From contig NZ_JBNJLK010000003.1 of assembly GCF_051195255.1 (NCBI RefSeq), forward strand, positions 248,001-312,000: a stretch of 64,000 nucleotides of DNA, given 5' to 3'. Below are positions 35,248-42,770 of the stretch, piece by piece. Each line of letters begins with the position of its first letter. Position 1 is the stretch's first letter. The notes beneath the pieces are model-generated. The model saw only the letters and a program-made list of their open reading frames with translations. It did not search any database and was not told where the DNA came from. Position numbers and translations under genes: made by a program. This DNA is from Falsirhodobacter sp051195255. Its GTDB lineage: Bacteria; Pseudomonadota; Alphaproteobacteria; Rhodobacterales; Rhodobacteraceae.

Positions 35248-36180
35248 TCACTTGGCGCGCGCGGCGGCGCGGTCCACCGCGGCGACGGCTTCTTCGGGAA
35301 TGACGTGATGCACCATGTGACCCACACCGGGGGCGGCCGTCACGCGGACATTGGGCAGCGCCGTCATCTGAAGGGCCTCGATCCGGTAATCCACGATCCC
35401 GTCCTTCAACCCGTGCACGATCTCGATCGGCATGTGCAGACGGCGGTAGTTCGGGGCCATAAGCCACAGATGCGCCTTCAGCGCGTTCAGCTGCCGCAGG
35501 TTCGCGCGGATCGTGTCCACCCGCAAGGCCAGTTCCGCGTCCGTGTCGGCGGCATAACCGGGCGGCGCCTCGTTCGGCTGGAACAGGTTGTCCACGACCC
35601 GGTTTAGCGCCCAGTCCGGCATGAAGGCCGCCACCAAGGGCTCCACCGTCGCCTCCCCCACGGGGGTGGAGGCGAAGCGGGACAGCCAGTCAAGGCCCCC
35701 GTCCCAAGGCAGCACCGCGCCTGCCAGCAGGACCACGGCGCGCGTATGGGCCGGATCCTCCAGCGCCCAGGCCATGGCCACGGCGCCGCCATAGCTGTGG
35801 CCCAGCACGATCGGGTCCCGCACGCCCAGCTGCGTCGCCGCCGCCCGCATGTAGTCGGCCTGCACCAGCGGGCTGTTGCCGTCCTTGCCCAGATCCGAGG
35901 AATAGCCGAGGCCCGGCCGGTCCAGCCGGATCACGCGATAACGGTCGGACAGGCGGCGGGCCAGATCCTCCATGTCGCGGGTCGATCCGCTGGCGCCGTG
36001 GATCAGCACCACGTCCGGCCCGTGGCCCGAAATCTCGGCATGGATGGTTGCATCCCTCACCCGAAGCAGTTGCCCGTGCGGGGGATTGCGCGCCTCGATC
36101 CGTTCGGCGCGGGCATTGGCCAGCGGCCCGCAGGCCCCCAGCAGCAGGCAAAGGCTAAGCGCCGATCGTTTGAATATCAT
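35248..36180 (-). CDS. Alpha/beta hydrolase, probable lipoprotein
   Basis: A 310-residue serine hydrolase. The N-terminus MIFKRSALSLCLLLGACG carries a lipobox (LGAC), predicting lipid anchoring at the periplasmic side. The fold shows the oxyanion segment VVLIHGASGSTRDM, nucleophile elbow GHSYGG, an acid residue in VHGLKDGIVD and the catalytic histidine in PGVGHMVHH. The substrate is unknown. The start lies inside the 3' end of metA (26-base overlap), but this start is needed for the lipoprotein signal. Confidence 0.85.
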   Translation of the reverse strand: MIFKRSALSLCLLLGACGPLANARAERIEARNPPHGQLLRVRDATIHAEISGHGPDVVLIHGASGSTRDMEDLARRLSDRYRVIRLDRPGLGYSSDLGKDGNSPLVQADYMRAAATQLGVRDPIVLGHSYGGAVAMAWALEDPAHTRAVVLLAGAVLPWDGGLDWLSRFASTPVGEATVEPLVAAFMPDWALNRVVDNLFQPNEAPPGYAADTDAELALRVDTIRANLRQLNALKAHLWLMAPNYRRLHMPIEIVHGLKDGIVDYRIEALQMTALPNVRVTAAPGVGHMVHHVIPEEAVAAVDRAAARAK

Positions 36181-37072
36181 AGGGCGTGGTCTGGTAGATC
36201 TCGTTTATCCAGTTGCCATACAGAAGATGCGCGTGGCTTCTCCAGCGGTTGCGCGGGCGTTTGGACGGATCGTTGTCGGGATAATAATCCTCGGGCACCG
36301 ACACGGGCGTGCCGGAGGCCACGTCGCGGTCGTATTCCTGCTTCAGCGTGTCGCTGTCGTATTCAAAATGGTTGAAGATATACAACGCACGATGCGCCGC
36401 ATCCTCCACAAGGCACGGCCCCGTGCGGTCCGAGCCGAGAAGTGTCACCAGCCCCGGCTTGCCGTCGATCTCGCGCTGGTCCATCTCGGTCCAGCGGCTG
36501 ACGGGGATCACGAATTCGTCCGAAAAGCCCCGCAGATACGGCGAAGTGGGGGCAAGGTTGTCGTGGCGGAAGCAGCCGAAGGCCTTGGCGTCCAGCATGT
36601 GCTTCTGCACGCCGTGGAAGTGGTGGATCATCGCCATCCCGCCCCAGCAGACGCCGAAGGTGGAATGCACGTTGGTCTGCGTCCAGGCGAAGACTTCGCG
36701 CAATTCCTCCCAATAGGTGACCTGCTCGAAGGGCAGATGCTCGATCGGGGCGCCGGTAATGATCAGGCCGTCGAACTTCTCGTGCCGCACCTCCTCGAAG
36801 GACCGGTAGAACTCGGCCATGTGTTCGGCGGCCGTGTTCTTGGTCTGGTGTTCGGTCATGCGGATCAGGTGCAGGTCGATCTGCAGGGGGGTGGATCCGA
36901 TCAGGCGGGCGAACTGGTTCTCGGTCTGGATCTTCTTCGGCATCAGGTTCAGAAGGCCGATGCGCAGCGGACGGATGTCCTGCATGGCCGCCCGGCCCGG
37001 CGACATGACCATCACGCCTTCGTTCGACAGGATGTCAAAGGCGGGAAGGTTTTCGGGCAGGGTGATGGGCAT
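36155..37072 (-). CDS. metA: Homoserine O-acetyltransferase (MetA-type)
   Basis: A 305-residue enzyme activating homoserine for methionine synthesis. The glutamine-amidotransferase-like fold has catalytic C142 in STFGVCWGGMAM and the His/Glu pair in IFNHFEYD. Residue 111 is glutamate (TGAPIEHLPF), not the glycine of E. coli MetA; work on this family shows Glu111 favours acetyl-CoA and Gly111 succinyl-CoA, so I name it an acetyltransferase. GAGG lies 7 bases before the ATG. Only 28 bases separate it from the upstream P-loop gene, leaving no room for the SAM-II riboswitch often found before metA in alphaproteobacteria. Confidence 0.93.
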   Translation of the reverse strand: MPITLPENLPAFDILSNEGVMVMSPGRAAMQDIRPLRIGLLNLMPKKIQTENQFARLIGSTPLQIDLHLIRMTEHQTKNTAAEHMAEFYRSFEEVRHEKFDGLIITGAPIEHLPFEQVTYWEELREVFAWTQTNVHSTFGVCWGGMAMIHHFHGVQKHMLDAKAFGCFRHDNLAPTSPYLRGFSDEFVIPVSRWTEMDQREIDGKPGLVTLLGSDRTGPCLVEDAAHRALYIFNHFEYDSDTLKQEYDRDVASGTPVSVPEDYYPDNDPSKRPRNRWRSHAHLLYGNWINEIYQTTPYDIQTIGA

Positions 37073-37100
37073 GATGGAACCTCGTTTCGAAGACGCGTAT

Positions 37101-37967
37101 CTATGCGGGCGCGGCGGGATTTTCCAGCGTTTGCGCGATCAGGGCATTGAAACCTTCGGCATCGCGCAGTCCGGCCACCTGTTCGGCCGTCACCGTCACC
37201 CCCCAGCGGGCCATCGCGGCATAGCGCGGCTGCCGGTGGGCCAGCGCGCGGGCATAGGTCCAGCGGATGAAGTCGTCCGGATCGACCCGGGCTTCCGTCA
37301 CGTCCTTTTCCGCCAGGTAGGCCGTCCAGCAGGCGGTCAGGAAGGCGGGCTGGTAATACATCGGCTTCGGCGCGCGATCAAAGCGACGGACGAGTTCGGC
37401 GGTATGCGCCTCCGACCCCTTGATCCAGACCATCAGCAGGTTCGACGACAGCTCTCGCAGGACGGGATCGTCGGGATCGTCGGGATCGACCACCTCGCAG
37501 ATAGAGCCGCCCGAATCGCAGACGAAGTTGGCATAGCCGTAAAGCTCCCCCGCGCGGCGGATGAAATGCGTCGTGTCCAGAAGCGAGGCGATCTCGGCGT
37601 GCCGGTGCTGGTCCTGGCGGTGCCGGTATTCGTCGATGGGCAGGCCGCCCTTGGCCGGATCTCCGGGCTTACCCAGATAGGTGGACAGGGGGGCCAGATT
37701 CTCGAACGCGATGTTGGATCCGATATGGACCGAATCCGTCATCAGCAGTTCGCGCAGGAAGGGGACCTTCATCGCCTCCCGCTTGAAGTTGTCGGCGATG
37801 TGTTCGCCCATGTAGCGGGTGCCGATGCGGTAATCGACGGAATAATGGAACCAGTCGCCGCTGCCGCGCAGCAGGCTGGCGATGTGGGTCTTGCCAAGGC
37901 CGGACATGCCGAACAGCAGGACGCGCTTGGGATCGGTGCGCCAGGCGTCGGGGGTGGGCAGGGTCAT
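37101..37967 (-). CDS. Uncharacterised P-loop ATPase/kinase-like protein
   Basis: I do not recognise the function of this 288-residue protein. Near the N-terminus RVLLFGMSGLGKTHIASLL is a good Walker A P-loop (GxxGxGKT) preceded by a hydrophobic strand, and YANFVCDSGGSICEVVD could supply the acidic Walker B strand. No membrane segment or signal is seen. A 9-base unit GGGATCGTC repeated three times (37463-37489) encodes the acidic stretch DPDDPDDP. GGAG lies 6 bases before the ATG. It overlaps the upstream EamA gene by four bases and precedes metA by 28 bases, so cotranscription is likely. Confidence 0.75.
   Translation of the reverse strand: MTLPTPDAWRTDPKRVLLFGMSGLGKTHIASLLRGSGDWFHYSVDYRIGTRYMGEHIADNFKREAMKVPFLRELLMTDSVHIGSNIAFENLAPLSTYLGKPGDPAKGGLPIDEYRHRQDQHRHAEIASLLDTTHFIRRAGELYGYANFVCDSGGSICEVVDPDDPDDPVLRELSSNLLMVWIKGSEAHTAELVRRFDRAPKPMYYQPAFLTACWTAYLAEKDVTEARVDPDDFIRWTYARALAHRQPRYAAMARWGVTVTAEQVAGLRDAEGFNALIAQTLENPAAPA
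37463..37489 (+). repeat. Three tandem copies of a 9-base unit within a gene
   Basis: GGGATCGTC occurs twice and then as GGGATCGAC. On the coding (minus) strand it encodes repeated Asp-Asp-Pro triplets in the P-loop protein. The in-frame unit suggests slippage that may vary in copy number between strains. Confidence 0.8.
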
Positions 37968-38875
37968 CGCGGGCTCCGTGTTCGCAAACGGGAAAGAAGG
38001 CGGCCGTCCAGGATCAGAAGGCCAAGGCCGATGGCGGCGAAACCGGCAAAGGCGCGCAGAGGCAGAACTTCGTCCAGCACCAGCGCGCCCAGAAGAACGG
38101 CGATCGGAGCCACCAGCAGCGTGACAAGGCTGGTGTTGCCGGCGCCCGCCGTCGCCAGAAGACGGTAATAGATGAGGTAGGCCAGTGCCGTCGATGGTGC
38201 GGCCAGATACAGAAGCGCGAGGCCACCGGTCAGGGTGGGGACGGCAGGAACCCCCTCGACCAAGGCGGCCATCACCGTGGTGATCAGCGCGGAACAGCCC
38301 AGCATCCCCGTGGCCACGACCAAAGGCGAAAGGCCCTGGCCCACGCGCCGTCCGATCGGCCCCGACACCGCATAGCTGAGCGCGGCCCCCACCAGCGCCA
38401 GCTGCGCGACCGAGGTGAGGTCGATCTGCCCCAGCAGGCTGGGCCCGATGACGATCACGACGCCGGCAAAGCCCACCAGAACGCCCGCCAGACGCCGCGG
38501 CGTCAGCCGTTCATCCGCCAGCACCATGGCCGCGATCACCACGCCGAAGATCGCGGTGGACGCGTTGATGATGGAGGCGAGGCCGCTCGGGACCGTCAGC
38601 TCGGCCCAGGTGATCAGGGTGAAGGGGATGGCGTTGTTGAACAGGCCCAGCGCCATGAAGCCCGCCCAGGACTGCGCGTCGGTTGGAAGGCGCAGCCCGC
38701 GCCACCGGATGAAGGCCAGCAACAGCACGAAGGCCCCGAGGCAGCGCAGCGCGACCACCCAATGCGGGCCGGTGCTGTCCAGCGCCAGACGGATCGCCAG
38801 AAACGAGCCGCCCCAGAACAGGGCGACGGTGGCAAGATCGACCCAGCTGCGGGGGGAAAGACTGCGTTGTTCCAT
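37964..38875 (-). CDS. EamA/DMT-family permease
   Basis: A 303-residue inner-membrane permease with ten predicted helices in two EamA repeats. It opens with DLATVALFWGGSFLAIRLAL and contains NNAIPFTLITWAELTVPSGLASIINASTAIF in pieces typical of the family; the second repeat ends LLVAPIAVLLGALVLDEVLP. It is the first gene of the compact minus-strand run leading to metA and ppk2, overlapping the P-loop gene by 4 bases (ATGA). The substrate is unknown; many relatives export amino acids or metabolites. Confidence 0.88.
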   Translation of the reverse strand: MEQRSLSPRSWVDLATVALFWGGSFLAIRLALDSTGPHWVVALRCLGAFVLLLAFIRWRGLRLPTDAQSWAGFMALGLFNNAIPFTLITWAELTVPSGLASIINASTAIFGVVIAAMVLADERLTPRRLAGVLVGFAGVVIVIGPSLLGQIDLTSVAQLALVGAALSYAVSGPIGRRVGQGLSPLVVATGMLGCSALITTVMAALVEGVPAVPTLTGGLALLYLAAPSTALAYLIYYRLLATAGAGNTSLVTLLVAPIAVLLGALVLDEVLPLRAFAGFAAIGLGLLILDGRLLSRLRTRSPR

Positions 38876-38917
38876 GCCGCAGTCCTAGCAGCCCCGTTTC
38901 CGCCGGGCGAGATGGAA

Positions 38918-39163
38918 TCAGATCAGCGCCTGCAGCCAGTTCACGACGCCGTAGGGGCTGGGCAGGGCACCGAACGCCAGATCGGCCAGCGTCAGGCCCG
39001 TGGTGGCCGCCCAAAGGGTCAGAAGGACCGCCATCCGGCAGGGTTCGTTGCCCGACACGCGGAACATCGGGACCGGCATCGGCCCCAGCCACACCGCCCC
39101 CATCATCACCGTGTATTCCGCCGTTGCCAGCCATCTGGCGCTGCGCCTTGCAAAGTCGATCAT
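38918..39163 (-). CDS. Small hypothetical membrane protein
   Basis: An 81-residue protein that I do not recognise. Two hydrophobic stretches (about 18-33 and 45-62) suggest two membrane helices. The ATG at 39163 (MIDFARRSARWL) is chosen over an upstream ATG at 39241 because the extra residues are Pro/Gly/Cys-rich and unlike a protein N-terminus; the ribosome site is weak either way. It lies alone between the EamA gene and the divergent ynfA-like gene. Confidence 0.5.
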   Translation of the reverse strand: MIDFARRSARWLATAEYTVMMGAVWLGPMPVPMFRVSGNEPCRMAVLLTLWAATTGLTLADLAFGALPSPYGVVNWLQALI

Positions 39164-39304
39164 CGTTTGCCCGATTGTTCTGATATGTCCGGGGCATACC
39201 ACGCCCCTCCCAAATGGCACAGCACCGAGGGGGGAATTCACGAAAATTTTGGGAACCGCTGGCTTTGCGGTCGCGTTAATACCGCCGTTGTGCAGAATGC
39301 GGGC

Positions 39305-39625
39305 ATGACCGGAATGATCTATGCCGCTGCCGCCCTTGCCGAAATCGCCGGATGCTTCGCCTTCTGGGCGTGGCTGAGGCTGGGGAAGTCGGGGCTTTGG
39401 GCGCTGCCGGGGGTGCTGTCGCTGGTCCTGTTCGCGCTGCTGCTGACGCGCGTGGAGGCGGACGCGGCGGGCCGGGCCTATGCGGCCTATGGCGGGGTGT
39501 ATATCGCCGCCTCGGTCCTGTGGCTGTGGCTGGCGGAGGGCGCGCGCCCCGACCGGTGGGACCTGGTCGGGGCGACGTTGTGCCTGTGCGGGGCGGCGAT
39601 CATCCTGTTCGCGCCCCGCGGCTAG
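39305..39625 (+). CDS. YnfA/UPF0060 family membrane protein
   Basis: A 106-residue inner-membrane protein with four helices. The sequence shows the family segments ALAEIAGCFAFWAWLR and YAAYGGVYIAASVLWLWLAEG, and it ends GATLCLCGAAIILFAPRG. YnfA is related to small multidrug transporters, but its substrate is unproven. The ATG at 39305 gives normal family length; the ribosome site is weak. It is convergent with guaA, with one base between the stop codons. Confidence 0.9.
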   Translation: MTGMIYAAAALAEIAGCFAFWAWLRLGKSGLWALPGVLSLVLFALLLTRVEADAAGRAYAAYGGVYIAASVLWLWLAEGARPDRWDLVGATLCLCGAAIILFAPRG

Positions 39626-39626
39626 G

Positions 39627-41189
39627 TCATTCCCACTCGATCGTGCCCGGGGGCTTGGAGGTGATGTCGTAGGTCACGCGGTTGATGCCCTTCACCTCGT
39701 TGATGATCCGCGTTGCGGTTTCACCCAGGAAGTCGTGCGTGAAGGGGTAGTAGTCCGCCGTCATGCCATCCACGCTCGTCACGGCGCGCAGGGCGCAGGC
39801 GAAATCATAGGTGCGGCCGTCGCCCATTACGCCCACGGTGCGGACGGGAAGGATGGCGACGAAGGCCTGCCAGATCTCGTCATAAAGACCGTGCTTGCGG
39901 ATCTGGTCGATATAGACGGCGTCCGCCTTGCGCAGGATCTCCAGCTTTTCGCGGGTGATCTCTCCGGGGCAGCGGATGGCAAGGCCGGGGCCGGGGAAGG
40001 GATGGCGGCCGATGAAGCTTTCCGGCAGGCCCAACTCGCGGCCAAGGGCGCGAACCTCGTCCTTGAACAGCTCGCGCAGCGGCTCGACCAGCTTCAGGCC
40101 CATCTTTTCCGGCAGGCCGCCCACGTTGTGGTGCGACTTGATCGTGACCGACGGCCCGCCCGAGAAGCTCACCGATTCGATGACGTCCGGATACAGGGTG
40201 CCCTGGGCAAGGAAAGTCGCGCCGCCCACCTCCTTCGCGTGCTTCTGGAACACGTCGATGAACAGCTTGCCGATGATCTTGCGCTTCGTTTCCGGGTCCG
40301 ACTGGCCTTCCAGTTCGCCCAGGAACAGTTCGGATTCGTCGGCATGGATCAGCGGCATGTGGTAGTGGTCGCGGAACATGGTCACGACCTGCTCCGCCTC
40401 TCCCTGCCGCAGAAGGCCATGGTCGACGAAGACGCAGGTCAGCTGGTCGCCGATCGCTTCGTGGATCAGGACGGCCGCCACGGACGAATCGACGCCGCCG
40501 GACAGGCCGCAGATGACCTTCTGGTCGCCCACCTGTTCGCGGATCTTGCGGATCGCTTCCTCGCGATAGGCGCCCATGGTCCAGTCGCCGGTGAAGCCCG
40601 CGAGCTTCACGAAGTTCTCGTACAGCTTGGCGCCCTTGGGGGTGTGGTGCACCTCGGGGTGGAACTGCACGGCATAGAAGTTGCGCGACGGATCGGCCGT
40701 CACGGCAAAAGGCGCGTTGGGCGAGGTGCCGAAGACCTTGAAGCCCGGCGCGATGGCCGAAACGTGGTCCCCATGGCTCATCCAGACCTGTTCGCGGCCG
40801 TCGGCGGCGCCGAACCAGCCCTCCAGCAGGGGCAGACGCTCCTCGGACGGGGTGACGAAGGCGCGGCCGAATTCCGCCGTGTTGTGCCCGCGTTCGACGC
40901 GGCCGCCCAGGCAGTGCATCATCACCTGCTGGCCATAGCAGATGCCCAGCATCGGCACGCCCATCTCGAACACCGAGGCCGGCGGCATCGGCGCCCCTTC
41001 GGCAAAGACCGAAGACGGCCCGCCCGACAGGATCACCGCCTTCGGCGCGAACTCGGCCAGGAAGGCGTCGTCGACCTTGTTGAACGGGTGGATTTCGCAA
41101 TAGACGTTCAGCTCCCTCAGGCGGCGCGCGATCAGCTGCGTCACCTGGGAACCGAAGTCGATGATGAGAAGGCGGTCATGCTGGGTCAT
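39627..41189 (-). CDS. guaA: GMP synthase (glutamine-hydrolysing)
   Basis: Converts XMP, ATP and glutamine to GMP. The 520 residues comprise a class I glutamine amidotransferase domain (about 1-200; nucleophile C84 in LGICYGQQVM), an ATP-pyrophosphatase domain with the PP-loop GLSGGVDSSVAA (about 225), and the C-terminal dimerisation domain with IGRHPFPGPGLAIR. The ATG at 41189 (MTQHDRLLIIDFGSQ) gives the usual N-terminus. guaB, which makes the substrate XMP, is about 6 kb away on the other strand and is not in the same operon. Confidence 0.97.
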   Translation of the reverse strand: MTQHDRLLIIDFGSQVTQLIARRLRELNVYCEIHPFNKVDDAFLAEFAPKAVILSGGPSSVFAEGAPMPPASVFEMGVPMLGICYGQQVMMHCLGGRVERGHNTAEFGRAFVTPSEERLPLLEGWFGAADGREQVWMSHGDHVSAIAPGFKVFGTSPNAPFAVTADPSRNFYAVQFHPEVHHTPKGAKLYENFVKLAGFTGDWTMGAYREEAIRKIREQVGDQKVICGLSGGVDSSVAAVLIHEAIGDQLTCVFVDHGLLRQGEAEQVVTMFRDHYHMPLIHADESELFLGELEGQSDPETKRKIIGKLFIDVFQKHAKEVGGATFLAQGTLYPDVIESVSFSGGPSVTIKSHHNVGGLPEKMGLKLVEPLRELFKDEVRALGRELGLPESFIGRHPFPGPGLAIRCPGEITREKLEILRKADAVYIDQIRKHGLYDEIWQAFVAILPVRTVGVMGDGRTYDFACALRAVTSVDGMTADYYPFTHDFLGETATRIINEVKGINRVTYDITSKPPGTIEWE

Positions 41190-41206
41190 GGATCCGGCAT
41201 TAGGCA

Positions 41207-41230
41207 CAAAACCCCTTATTGGCAAGGGGT
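41207..41230 (-). terminator. Terminator after the DUF6477 gene
   Basis: A perfect 7-base stem (ACCCCTT with AAGGGGT, 6-base loop), followed on the minus strand by TTTTGT, directly overlaps the stop codon of the DUF6477 gene. It separates that gene from guaA. Confidence 0.8.
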
Positions 41231-41505
41231 CAGACGAGCCTCGGTTGCAGCCGTGCCTCGGCCATCAGGGCGATCAGCAGCTCCACGTGCCGCGCCACGC
41301 AATAAGAGGCGTCGCCGGCCATGCGGGTCGCCTCCATGACGGCCTCCTGCTCCAGCAGGCGGGGCAGGGCCGATTCGGGGCGGGCGTGGTCGGTCAGGCG
41401 GCGCAGGTCGCGGTCGCGGCGGTAATCCTCGATCCCCAGACGGGCGGCGCGCACCAGAAGGCGGGGACGGGACAGGGCGGCCAGAAGGGTGCGGAAGTCG
41501 GTCAT
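41230..41505 (-). CDS. DUF6477 family protein
   Basis: A 91-residue helical, arginine-rich cytoplasmic protein, starting MTDFRTLLAALSRPRLLVRAARLGI. It resembles the small DUF6477 proteins common in Rhodobacteraceae, whose function is unknown. GGAGAC lies about 8 bases before the ATG at 41505. It is divergent from the DUF6456 gene across an A/T-rich control region containing a CtrA-like site, which suggests that both are under the same control. Confidence 0.7.
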   Translation of the reverse strand: MTDFRTLLAALSRPRLLVRAARLGIEDYRRDRDLRRLTDHARPESALPRLLEQEAVMEATRMAGDASYCVARHVELLIALMAEARLQPRLV

Positions 41506-41721
41506 AATGTGTCTCCAATGTGGCAAGACACGTTATGCCGCAATTTGTCGGGTGTTGCCGAAGACGGCAAGGCTCCGCACGCTACAACGCAGCGTTGTTA
41601 ACAGTTTTCCAATAAATTTAGTTGATAGGACCGAGGGTTAACCTTTTGCTAACCAACCAGCCTCATGGTCACATTGTGTCATAACTAAGGCCCATATGGG
41701 CTCAGGCAAGGATAATGTTCG
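41506..41721. promoter_or_regulatory. Divergent DUF6477 / DUF6456 control region
   Basis: A 216-base stretch, distinctly A/T-rich between about 41590 and 41690, between two divergent genes. It contains the CtrA-like site at 41638-41653 and another TTAAC element at 41598-41602. No gene is seen in it. Confidence 0.6.
41638..41653 (+). promoter_or_regulatory. CtrA-like binding site
   Basis: TTAACCTTTTGCTAAC matches the alphaproteobacterial CtrA pattern TTAA-N7-TTAAC with one mismatch (CTAAC in the second half). It lies about 70 bases before the DUF6456 start. Motif match only. Confidence 0.45.
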
Positions 41722-42738
41722 ATGGGTCATGCTGGGCCGATCCTCCCCGTTTACCCTGACTGGCTGCCGGCTGCGGCGCGCCTTTATCTTGATCACGTGG
41801 CCGGCGGGCTGTCGTTGCGGTCCATCGCGCGACGGGAAGGCGTTCACGCCTCCACCGTGCTGCGACAGGTCCGCCGCTATGAAAACCGCCGCGACGATCC
41901 TCTGATGGATTCGGCCCTCACACTCTACTCCGGCGCCAAGGATGCCCCCATGACGATGCCCGTTCGCCTGCCCGCCACCCCGGCCACCATCGACGCCGAG
42001 GCCCATCGCATCCTGCGCCGCCTGGCCGAGCCCGGAGCCCTTCTGGCCTTCGCCCCCGAGATGGAGAAAGCCGTCGTCCTGCGCGAACTGCCCAATGGCG
42101 AAACCGCGCGCATCGCCGTCGTCGCGCGCGAGGTGGCGGAGGCCTTCGTGCTGCGCGACTGGATCACCTGCCGCAAGGCCGGGCGGATCAGCACCTATGC
42201 CCTGTCCTCCGAAGGGCGCGCGCATCTGCGGCAGGGGCAGGGCATGGCCGAGGCGCCGGCCGGCTTCGACTGGAACGGGGCGGAGGCGGAGGAGCGATTT
42301 CCCCGTTACGGCCATGTGGAAACGCCCGTGGCCCAGATGGGCCGCCGCCGCGACAAGGACGGCCAGCCCTTCCTGTCGCCGGAACTCGTGTCCGCAGCGG
42401 AGCGGCTGCGTGAGGATTTCGAATTGGCGCAGATGATGCCGAACACGACGCAGAACTGGGAACGGTTCCTCGACGGCGGCGCGCGCGGCACGGGCGGCGG
42501 GGCGGGCGGTTTCGGGCCGGCGGCGGCGCGCGAACGCGTGGCGATGGCGCTGCGCGATCTGGGCCCCGGCCTTGGCGACGTGGTGCTGCGGGTCTGCTGC
42601 TATCTGGAAGGGCTGGAGGCCTGCGAGAAGCGCATGGGCTGGGCCGCGCGGTCGGGCAAGGTGGTGCTGCGCATCGGGCTGGAGAGGTTGCGCCGCCACT
42701 ACGCGGAACATCACGGCCGGGGGCCGATGGTGGGATGA
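41722..42738 (+). CDS. DUF6456 protein with N-terminal helix-turn-helix
   Basis: A 338-residue probable DNA-binding protein. The N-terminus (about 14-55: LYLDHVAGGLSLRSIARREG, then VHASTVLRQVRRYENRRDDP) is a helix-turn-helix resembling small terminal-type HTH domains. The C-terminal half (about 205-335) is DUF6456, including LSPELVSAAERLREDFELAQ and VLRVCCYLEGLEACEKRMGW. A flexible Gly-rich stretch lies near residues 253-263. Such proteins are conserved in Rhodobacterales and unassigned; a transcription-factor role is inferred. AAGG lies about 10 bases before the ATG. Confidence 0.75.
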   Translation: MGHAGPILPVYPDWLPAAARLYLDHVAGGLSLRSIARREGVHASTVLRQVRRYENRRDDPLMDSALTLYSGAKDAPMTMPVRLPATPATIDAEAHRILRRLAEPGALLAFAPEMEKAVVLRELPNGETARIAVVAREVAEAFVLRDWITCRKAGRISTYALSSEGRAHLRQGQGMAEAPAGFDWNGAEAEERFPRYGHVETPVAQMGRRRDKDGQPFLSPELVSAAERLREDFELAQMMPNTTQNWERFLDGGARGTGGGAGGFGPAAARERVAMALRDLGPGLGDVVLRVCCYLEGLEACEKRMGWAARSGKVVLRIGLERLRRHYAEHHGRGPMVG

Positions 42739-42740
42739 AG

Positions 42741-42765
42741 AAAAGGGGGCCATTCGGCCCCCTTT
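42741..42765. terminator. Bidirectional terminator between the DUF6456 gene and katA
   Basis: AAAA-GGGGGCC-ATTC-GGCCCCC-TTT forms a perfect 7-base GC stem flanked by A and T runs, so it can terminate both convergent transcripts. It lies within the 32-base gap between the stop codons. Confidence 0.92.
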
Positions 42766-42770
42766 GTCGT

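Noticed and set aside
37073..37100. Possible SAM-II riboswitch before metA
   Set aside because: Only 28 bases lie between metA and the upstream gene, too short for the riboswitch, and no matching core is seen.
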